From contig NC_064769.1 of NCBI RefSeq assembly GCF_011397635.1, positions 21,159,207 to 21,223,206 of the forward strand: a stretch of DNA of 64,000 nt. Reading direction: 5' to 3'. Position 1 is the stretch's first letter; each line of letters starts with the position of its first letter. Positions 35,227 to 46,464 of this stretch are shown one piece after another. The stretch is from Epinephelus fuscoguttatus (taxonomy: Eukaryota > Chordata > Actinopteri > Perciformes > Serranidae). A model generated the notes under the pieces. It did no database searches. It saw only the letters and a program-made list of their open reading frames with translations, and had not been told where the DNA came from. Position numbers and translations under genes: made by a program.

Positions 35227-35683
35227 GTATGTAAAGCTTTCATTACAGTTAACCAAGCGACCACTCAAGGTGAAAACCTAAACCTGTCAGGTAAAGCATG
35301 GGGAGCTAGTTAGTGTAAGTTAGTAAAATTAGCACCTATCGTTAGTTAGCCAAATTAACTCACAGGTGAGCCCAACAAGCACGGGACCACACGTTATGTC
35401 GGCTAAAGTTTGCTAACGGTACGAACTGCTAGCACCTAGCAATAGCAACATTTGCACGTTAGACGGTGTTAGCATTAGGCTGAAGCAGTGAAATGAAGCA
35501 CGAGACAGTGACTGAGTGTAGCTGTCAACTGGCGGTTAAAGCTACAGTGCAGTTTAACACCGACATGTTGAAGCAAATAAATAAATACACATTTAACGTA
35601 TTTGTGCCTGTAAGTGTGGTAACGTTTGTCTGCAGCATAACTTTGAGTAACTGTGTCTTTAGGTCAACAGTAACAGCGCCACC

Positions 35684-38600
35684 ATGGGGGTTCTCATGTC
35701 CAGATCCATGGATGCAAACTTTAAAAAGCAGCAAGAATTCATGCTCCACAACTCACGGCTGCAGGTGAGTGAATGTGCACCCACTCTAAAAGATGTCATT
35801 TGCACTCGTGGCTTACGTCATGCACCTGCATCCATGTGGTACATGTCTCAAGTAGAACATGAAAGTCAATGTTATGGTCAAAGGTTTGCTCTTGGTCGAA
35901 TGTGGCTTGGAATGTATCTCATTTTTATGTTGCCTTGCACCAAAGCATCTGCCAGCTGACCAATATCTGAATGTCCAACATGTATGTTGTAGCCTACCAG
36001 TCAAGGCTGGATTATCCAGTGCAAAGCAGACAACTATCCGTGTTTACTGTGTGGCAAGGTGATGAATTCTAATTTTGTTTAGGAATATGATAGTATGCAA
36101 CACACTATTAAAGCACAGTATCTTCTGACACAGTGAGGACACTTCACCTGCAAAATTTACCAGTTAGACATGTTGTGTTACCTTGAATTCATGAAGAAAA
36201 CTTTGCATGCTTTTACTAAACACAGAAAATACTGATTTATTGATTGATCGGGCACCACTTTAACAACAATAAAATATATATCAAAACATCCATTAACAAA
36301 ATTCTTACAAAACTCAAGCCAGTGTTGTCCATTTTGGGCTAGTCTAGAACAGCATGACATCCGTGGGAGAGGACCTGCTCCATATGTAGATGTACACCAA
36401 TCAGCCAAAAACACTGACAGGTGAAGTGAATAACTTTAATTACTTTGTTCAAATGCATTGTTTTGCTGGGAAACATTTGGTTCTGGCATTCATGTGGATA
36501 CCACCTGACATGTTCCACCCACTCCAACACCATTGCAGACCAAGTAACTCCTCTCATGGCAACAGTACTCCCCAATGGCAGAAAAAAGCAGCATGCCGCA
36601 CCACAAAAACTGTTTAGAAATGGCCTGTGGAGTGTGACAAAAAGCTCAAGGTGTCGACCTGGCTTCTAAATTTCCCAGGTTCTAATCTGCCCAAGGATTC
36701 TTGTGATGTGCCAGTACCCCAGATGTACCCCTAATCCCAGGTGGGGCCTCCTTGGATCGGACTTGGCTCTGACGTGTCGCGGCATGGACACAGGATCTCT
36801 GGGAGTGTCCTGCGGTGCCTGGCACCAGTGTGTTGGTGGCAGATCCATTTAGTCCAGCAGGTAGTGAGGTGGGTTAATGGCACGTGCCACAGATGCTCAT
36901 TCAGATTGGGATCTAGGGAATTTGGAGGCCAGGCTGACACTTTGTCTTTGTCACATTCCTTGGGCCATTCCTGAGCGATTTTGGCAGTGTGGCCTGCTGC
37001 TTTTTTCTGGGCCACTGTCATTGGAGAGTACTGTTATCATGAGTGGGGGTACTTGGTCTGTAACAGTGTTTAAGTGGGTGGAACATGTCAGGTAGTATCC
37101 ACATGAATGCCAGAACCAAAGGTTTCCCAGCAGAACAATGCACTGGAACAAAATAATCAAAGTTATTCACTTCGCCTGTCAGTGGTTTTAATGTTTTGGC
37201 TGATGGGTGTAAATGGCTCATTCTAAAGAAAGAACAATGATTATAAACTAATGAAAACATATTATATACAATTTCTGCCAAACAGATGCCCCTAAATCCT
37301 ACACACCAGACCTTTAACTGGTAAAGTTTCTCATCTTTTGGATGCTTTTGTATCCAGTTGAATGCTCAGTACTTCCTAGACACATTGATTTTCACAAAAA
37401 AATCCCTTAGTGTTAGAGTTTAGCTTTGAAGAGGGCATAGTTTCACTTTCAGTTCTTTTTTACACAGTAAAGTTTTAGCAAAAATGCATGTGTTTGGGAA
37501 GTACTGAGCATACAACTGGATAAATGAGACTTGGCCTATACTACACAAGTTTTGTGAGAGTTTGTAAATGGATGTTTTGATATAGCTTTGCTGTTGTTAA
37601 ATGTGGTCCCCAGTTAGTTGCTATTATTAGTGTAGACATGTGAAAAAACACACAAACTTTCACAAATTTAAGGTAACACAGCATGACTGAATGATAGACA
37701 GATGGTCACTTTGCAGGTGAGGTATGACTTTAGGATGGGTCCTGCTCTACTGAACCTGTTTTAAAAAGCTTCTTGTGCTTAAATCTAGCTTTAAGATTTA
37801 ATTGATACTGTACTTGAACGTAATTACTACAGAGCCAGCCATGTGGAGTTTTGGCTGGGGTTTTTTTTCTCCTAGAAAACAGACTCAGGTCATTAATCTA
37901 GCCGTCACGTAAACCTATGCTTATCCTGGTGTTCTGTCTTTCTTTCTTGAATCACACAGTGTCAAAACCAGGGATGTAAGCCTTTTTTCGAATCGCAGCA
38001 TTTCCATTTAGAGACAACAGGTTTTATTGCACTCATTATTTCCATTAAACAAAGGATTGTTTTTTTTTTCTTCTCCTTTTTGGGGCCAATTTGTTGTGAT
38101 TCATTTATGCCTGTAAGCTGCTGAGCAGCAGGTGGGATGTGTGACTATCATAACACCAATGACATTATCCAACTTACACCCAAAAGGTTTGTTGTGTGTT
38201 TTGCTCCGTAATTTTCTCCTGCTCTCCCAGATGACAAATAGTATTCAATGATGGCAAAGGTTTGGCAATTGAGTTTCAGAGCGCCCTCATTTGGGTCCTA
38301 ACAATGACTCACGGGTAAATATTACGTGCACACGTAAGAATTGCTCTAGTGGATCTACATTGTTTAATTGACTTAACTTAATATAGATAGTTTCTCATTT
38401 ATGATTCATACTCAGAATCACTTTTGACTACAATTAATAAGACATTTATAATTTTACCATCATCTGTCTGTCTACTTGAAATCAATTAAAGGCATATGTG
38501 ACAGTATATTTTAATTTTTAATTAAAACATTTAACCTGTCCGATCTTGGCCGAACAAAACATACTCACATGTCAAAAAAAGAATCTTCAGGGTCGCTAAT

Positions 38601-41600
38601 GGTCAAATATGATGCTGTCTGTAACAGGAAATAATCTTTCTTTCATCTTCAGTAGTGAAATTGCATTTTTACATCACCACATTTAATAAGTAACATTGAC
38701 CCTGGCAATTTCGGAATATCTGTGAAGCAACGCTGTTGCCTCCCCATGCATTAAGGTGTCACAGATGATTGCCTGCCATTGTTTTCAAGTCACATCATGA
38801 AATCTAATTGATCCTTTTCCACACTGGCTTTGTGCGTGAACCACAGTGTCCATCTCAAACATTACGTTTGTGAGGGTGTATTTGTGTGATGCACGTCCTA
38901 AGGATAAATGGCAGCTGTGAAATGACGTCAATGACGTTTTTGTTCATATTCTGTTAAGGAGGGGTCTTGGCTGTTAATAATAGGGTTGTGCTTGCTTTTC
39001 CTTCACTGTCACTGAACTTGAGTGGGTCTGAATGTGAGAAAGAAAGGTGAGAGATAAGACCTCCCCACAAGGTTTTTGACTTGTTTTATTTCACTGTTTT
39101 TTTATTTTTTTATTGCCACTGCAATCGTCACCTAAAAAGATAACGCAAAGACCAATAATGATGTAAATGTTGCTTGTTTGGTCCTTAATTGTCCACTGCA
39201 GGACAATCTGTTACAATTTTAGTATTTTTTGATAATTCAAAGCAATTACAAATGATGCAAAATACTCCGGTCATTTGGAGATAATGGTATGATTGCCAGT
39301 AGCCATAATGTGTTTATGTGTGTCTGTGTATTATGAGGTGGGTTTCTCCCTCTTTCTCTCGTTTTCTGTTTCATCTTCCAGTATATATCATTTTCCAGGT
39401 ATTGTCCTTTCCAATTATTGTCCCACTCTGTGTACGCTTGTAGCCTTTAGAAAATGTCAGTGAATTTCCCGCTTACGTTTCAGCATTGCTTTCATCTCGT
39501 CACCTTCAGAGTGAGTTCATCTTGGCTCATTTCTTTCTTTCACTTTTCCTCCACTGCTGTTTCCAGTCACTGTCTCCTCTGCTGCTTGCCCAAACTTGCT
39601 CTCAAATGAACAGTCATCCCCATGTGATGTAGGTAAAGGTAACACTGGTGTTTGTCATTTTGGTTAGTAACTCACAGGGGGTGGGAATCACCAGAGGATC
39701 CACAATGCAATATTATCAAGATACTTAAGTCATATTATATTATTGCAATTACCAATATGTTGTGATATGCCAAGTATTGCAATACAATACATTGCGATTT
39801 ATTACCTTTTTTCAACTGTTAATTATGTTCCCAAAGGAAAAATTTGTCAACATCTGTTTTAACTGATAAGGTAAAGTTTTCAGTCTGTTCATCTCACCAC
39901 AGCCATTTTTTGGGGCAGGAAAATGTATCTAGTAGACTAAATAGCAATTGATTATAATACTTGGCACAGTGTGATGATACGATATTGCCACACAAAAATA
40001 TCGCGATACTATACTGTATCGATCACAGACAAACACTTGTCTTTATCTGGACACATTTTCCCCACAAATACAACATGCTAATGTTATTAGCACAAGCCTA
40101 TGGCATTTTACATTGTATAAATTAGCCTAGCAGCTAGCGCTCTTTTCCTCATATAAAACCGAGGACGACAGCAACATTTCACAATGGTAACGGTAGGTAA
40201 TTTTGCTCCATTACAACTCGCAAGGTTCACTGACATGTTGGCACTTGAGAAATACAAAGTCCCTTAAGTACTTTTTACGTAGATGACATGTTTAGAATAG
40301 CGACCCTCAATACTTGTCCAGTAGCAAAAGAAATATGTCTGTCACAAAAAAGTAACCTGTCATGTGCGGAAAGCGGCCACTTGGATTTTTAATCTTGTTT
40401 ACTTATTCTTTTATCTGATAGTTCCTGGTTAAATTAAATTTGCCGGTTGTAGTTTGTTTCAGAAACTTTCAACATTTAAGAAGTTTGTCTTCCTCTGTCA
40501 AGTGAATAAATGACATTGAATGGTATTTGGATGTTTACAGCATATGTGTTCACATCTGTGAGGTCGGAAGTGGATTTAGTGGCTGTGTGTGTTTGAGGTT
40601 TGGATGAGTTTGTTCCTGTTGGTGACTGTGAGTGTGGTGAAGTAGCAGATGCAGCAACAAACGAGGTCTGGCTGTTTTATGCTTTGATACAAGGAGAGTG
40701 GTAGGTGGGGTGCAACAGGGAGGGTGTTGAGTTTCTGGATGGTGGAGAGCTTTTGCTGGTGATTTTATGATTGATGTTTATGATTAGAGTGTTCATCAAA
40801 GCTGAGTTAAATGTCCAGAAGGATACCCACATATCTCAAAGTCAGTTCCATGTAGGGATGCAACAGTGTGAGATTTTCAGGAGATGATAACCATCTCAGA
40901 AAGTATCACAATTCAACAGTATCATGGTACTACAGAACTTTTTATTGTAATCAGTCAGAATGACCCTTAAAGGAATGAAAATTGAAGGGCTATTTTTTGG
41001 TAGAACAAACGTTTTATTGCTACAACTGAAACTTCAAATCATGTTGTTAATGGAAGTATGTGTAAAAAGTCTAAAATAAAGGGGAGATTTTTCAACAGTG
41101 TAGACAAGCAAATGTACACAGTATGATCACCGTTAACTTTTATGTCACGGTATACCTCAAAACCGGTACACCACTGCAACCTAATTCCATGTCAGTTGCA
41201 TCAGTACTGATGACGCTGAGGTTGTGGAGAGTGGAAGTTAAATACTGTAGTTGTTCTTTGAAGGCATTTGTGTGGGCCATTTGAAGTGAGAGTTGGCATT
41301 GTGGCTGAGAATAATGTGCTTTTACTGTGTTTATTGTCAATTAATAGTATTCTTTCTTAAGGGTTTACACATTAATTTATTGGCAGAACTTCAAAAAGTT
41401 AAAAGGCAGAGTCCTTGTGAATGACATACAACCAATGTAACCAGCAGCTACAACTGAAGCAAATAGTCGGTTTAATGATCACTAGATTGGGAAAAGGCTT
41501 GGGAGGTATGTTTTTTCTTACCTTCATACCCGCCTGACATTTCACTGGGGCATACAGTGTCTGACGTTATTTTTGTGAAACAAATAAACAACAAAAAAAA

Positions 41601-42152
41601 CCTATAATGCTGTGTTTCTAATATGCAATTAGCCAACTGAGAAAAGCCCTGCTGGGGTTAAATACGTATGGCTCTTAGAATAATAGATAAATAGGAAATA
41701 AGCACTCTCCCTGTTGGAAGAACTGATGATACTTGTTGGCACGGCAAATACCAACACCAGTGGACTAAAAAGAGATGATGTGTTGAATAAAATCATGTGG
41801 CTAATAAACTGCTTTTGTAGTTGGAATAAGTCATCTCAAAGTAAAGTTATGTGTGGCAATACTGCCAAACAGGGGCAGAAGTATTTTTCTGTTTTGCTAG
41901 TCCTGTACCATTATCCCCAACACTTGCAGTCGCCATCTCTCTCAGCTCAGCTGGCTGTTGCACCAGTAGAGACTGAGCTCTGTTGGTGCGTTTCATGTAC
42001 TACAATACATCGCCTTAATACAGCATCTCCTTATCAGTTTGATAGAAAGAGGGGCAACTGTATTTTTGGCAGTGTTCAAAGTCATACCATTATACTGCCC
42101 ATACCTATTAGAAAATCAGTCAGCTATTTTTATAATCAATTAATCGTTTCAG

Positions 42153-42190
<38 letters not shown>

Positions 42191-45100
42191 AGCAAAAAAT
42201 ATTGAAAAAATTACCAAGCATTCTGTGGTAAGCTTCTGGGGTAGCTGTTGCTCAGGAGGTAGCCAAAACTGTTAAAGGCAAAAGTTTCCTTGGCCTGATG
42301 TTTGGCCAGCACCTTGCATGGTGGCCTGCTGTCATTGTTGTGTGAATGGTGTGTGAATAATTCATATATCCTTATAGAGTAAAATGGGCAAAACAAGACA
42401 TTGGAAGCTGTCGCCTTGGACTCTTGTGATTGAGTGTTTTTTCTCTCTACTTTTAAAAAATTTACATTTCAGGGACCGATCAGTCGCAAATGAAAATAAT
42501 GATTAGTTTCAGCCCTAATAATAGCATTCCATTCACAAGCTTATCTATGACTAAAGAAGTCATTTTTGTAGTCTGTATGGTGCACTTAAATGCATCATCA
42601 AGCAGACCTTTCATTAGCCAGTGAGAGGGGTGCTATTTAACCAAGTAGCAAGACCATTTTCATCTAATTTGTATCTCATTTGGAATATTCTACACTCTTT
42701 AAAATAGCCATGTAAGCAAGTGATTTCATGATAGTTAATATAAAACCAGATATCCAGTATCTCTGGTCTACTTCCTGTTTCACAACCCACATGAGAGAAG
42801 GGATGACTTCACGAGAGGTGACGTCCCCATGTCCCTAGAAACTTCTCATTACACATTTCTCGCTCCTGAGGGATATAATTATGGGTTATTTCCCCTGTCT
42901 GTCCTTAGATAGGGGTCTAATTGATTTGTAATAACTCTTGACTCATCAACAACAATTGCTGCATTTGGTTTCTATTGAAACTTTATCACAGAGAGACATT
43001 CCTGTGATTTCCATTACCGCCTCCACCCAGAGTCTTTCTCTTGAATATGACACATCCACCCCGGCTTTAAAAAGTTTGTGGCCTCCTCTTTACAAGAGAG
43101 GGTAGCAGTTGTAGTCAGCTTTATTACAGTAATAAATTACAAATGTTTTTTCCAAGTTTCATGATGAACAAAGTGGCAAAATGTACATAGAAACTTCTCA
43201 CGTCAACACGAAAGTTCACACTCTTGTTCCCAGCTTATGACTGAGTGATATCTATGGATTGTTTTCCTGTAATGGTGTCACCTTAAATGTGTACACTATA
43301 TAAATGATGTTGGGCTGAAATGAACTAGTTAACTGCTTATTATTTATTGTTTAATCTAAATATTCTTTTGTTGAATAATTGTAGGCTGACACTGAAGTTA
43401 GTGTTGCTCTGGTTCCCTCATCAAAAAACCTATGGGATTTTTCCATTATATTTTCAATTATTGTACAAAACAAGCTCTGTGACAAACATCAATGATACAA
43501 ACTTGTTTCGTTAAGCAAGATAATCTTCACAAATGAACACCGCTTTTATGTTTACTGAAGCCTAAATACACCAGAAGTAAGAGGCTGACATTAGGCTATA
43601 AAGGAAGTACACCATGGTCGCGTGACTGTAACGCCGCCACCACAACAAGGCTGTAAAGCCATGTTTGGCACACTGACTGTAGTCTCATTTAGAAACTTGA
43701 AAATTCATGATTGGGGTATTTAGTGACGCATTTTATGTCACAAAATAAAGTCTCTTAAACTTGTGTTAACAACAGAACTTATTTCAAGCATTTAACCAAA
43801 AACCCATTCAAAAAAACACTGTCTTCGAGACGAGGGAACCGTGAGTGTTTAAATGCTAACTCATTACCGGGTTTTAGGACTCATTCCTGGAGCACTCTAT
43901 ACAATTGGACTTCTTTTTGTACTGAGTGGTGACGCTCCCCGCTGGCCATTAGAATGAATACAGGTTAAAATAACCTCCGTTTTGGCCTCTGTTTTCAGAC
44001 CCGCAGAGAACCCCTTGATCCCAACTTCATTTATTGCCAACTGCTGCGAGCAGACTCGCAGGAAGCTGTGATGTTTGTCCCACACAATTGTGTTCACATG
44101 CAACAAAATCATTTCAAATCGATATTTTCTATGTTTTGTGCTCATTAGTGGTGTTTCACTAAAATTAGCCTCTGATGTTCACAAATTTTGAATAACTCTC
44201 CACAATCAGTTTAACAGCATGCTTACAAACAAAGTTAGATTAGGTTTTAAGAGTTGATTGCTCTCGCGGAAGGGTCTTTAACTGTAGTCTTACCTGCCAG
44301 TGACGTCTCAGCCCAGTGATTGCAGCTTAAACCTCCTTAGCTGTTTTTCCTAATTTTACAACTTAGCTTTCCCTCTGCTACAGGCATTTATTAGACGCCA
44401 GTCACCCCACTTGACTTCCTTTACATGGTCACAGCAAGAAGAAAACGAGTTCTGTTATGTATTAACTGACAAAGGATTTGATTGGAGCTATTACAGTTTC
44501 TTTTATTAAAGATGCCCAGTGAAGTTGAGCTGGAAAAGAGCAGTAGAGGCAGCAGAATATAATCTACTATTCTGTAAAATCTACACTTGACTTTGGAATG
44601 CTGCAAACTTTGAGGGAAAAGCTTTGATATGAACCAAAAAAGTTACTATACAGAATATGTAAAACCACTTTTTATTGTAAAAATGTGAAATATATTAGTC
44701 ATTTAACTGATTGGCAGATTTCCATCAATGAAAAGCTAATAACTGGAAACAGTTCCTCATGCCTACTGTCAGGCCCTGAGGGAGTGATGACTGATGGGTC
44801 TTCCCCTCATTATCCTGCTCGACAAGTTAAGCACACTTAATGCTGGGAGTTGGTCTATAAGAAGCCAACTCCCTCATAAAGCATTACCAGATGAACTCTG
44901 ATTTGTTCATTCAGAGGCTCCTTCACCTTATATCCCAGTTTAAAATGGCTCGTTCTCCTCTGTTACCTACGTGTAGAGGTTTTGCAGTTTCTTGAAACGT
45001 CATGACTGGCTCAAATATCAACAGCAGCCCAAATTCTTAAAGAGTTCTTAAAGCTTTACAGTAAGTGTACTGTAATACTAACCATTAATGTGGGTATGTA

Positions 45101-46417
45101 ACATGTCTGAAGTGCATGTTTAGTAGTGTTTTGTCATATAATGCCCTCAACAATTATTTTCAGTGTTAAGTTGGGGCGGCAGTAGCTCAGCCCATAGGGA
45201 CCTGGGTTGGGAACCGGAGGGTCGCCTGTTAGAGTCCCCGTCCGGACCAAAATATGGAGCGTGGACTGGTGGCTGGAGAGGTGCCAGTTCACCTCCTGGG
45301 CACCGCCGAGGTGCCCTTGAGCAAGGCACCGAACCCCCCAACCACTCAGGGCAGCCCCCTCACTCTGACATCTCTCCATTTTGTGCATGTATAGGCCCTG
45401 TTTGTGCATGTGTGTGCACAAACAGTGCACCTGTGTGTAATTGACAAGCAAGAGTGAAAACATTGAATTTCCCCTCAGGGGATTAATAAAGTAAATAAAC
45501 TTAAACTTATTTGCTTGCAACTGTTACGCTAATTGGTGTTTTTTAAATTCATTTAATCAGTCATTGTGTTTGAGAAATGTTTTTATATGCAGGCCTCAAA
45601 TATAGATGTTGTTTCTACTAATCTCTTTTTTATTGTCATTGCACAGAGTACAGGCACTACGTCAATAAAAGTGCAGTCAAGCATCTAAACAGAAGAGCAA
45701 AAAACAGTGTGACGAGTTAAGTAGTGATATAAATATTAAATAGTAATAGTCATATCTTCCTATTATTTTTAATTATTATAATTAATAGTAAGATGAAGTA
45801 AGATGTAAGTAAGATGAATAGTAAGAGGAAGATTTGATTATGCTAGATTAGGGCTGTATGATATGAGGAAAATATGCAATAATGTTGAATATTGTGTTAA
45901 TGATACTACTTGTGATAAATAAATGTTAAAGTGCACTCAGTTCTGCCATTTTGTTGCTTTCTGTATACTACTAAGATACAATAAATTGCTCATAAAAATA
46001 AAAAATAAAGGAAAGGAAACTATTTCCATGCTCTTTATTACCAAATTAAACATTGAACAGAAAAGGCACCAATAAAAAATAAAAGTTTTCTACTGATATT
46101 CTTTCAAATAGTTCAAAAAAATTTCTAAATGCAATATTGCAGTCTTTTGCGACGTGTTTATTGTGGGAGTTGATATCATGATGACGATTTAAAAGAAAAA
46201 GAAAAAAGATATATTGTGCAGCCCTACACTAGACATATACAATATAAGCAGTCTGAACAGTACTGACAGTATGAGCATTGTGTAATGAAGAGCCTAACAT
46301 ACAGTATATAAACAGTATGAAATCTGCAGCAATTACAGAAGTCAGTACAGATATAAGAAGTACAGGTATAAAGTATGTGTGTGTATGTATGTATGTATAT
46401 ATATATATATATATATA

Positions 46418-46464
<47 letters not shown>

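Noticed and set aside
41714-42187. 157-aa open frame
   Set aside because: Ends in a poly-Phe translation of a T run and crosses a MITE; no family resemblance.
45134-45520. 128-aa minus-strand frame
   Set aside because: Shadow over a tRNA-derived SINE.
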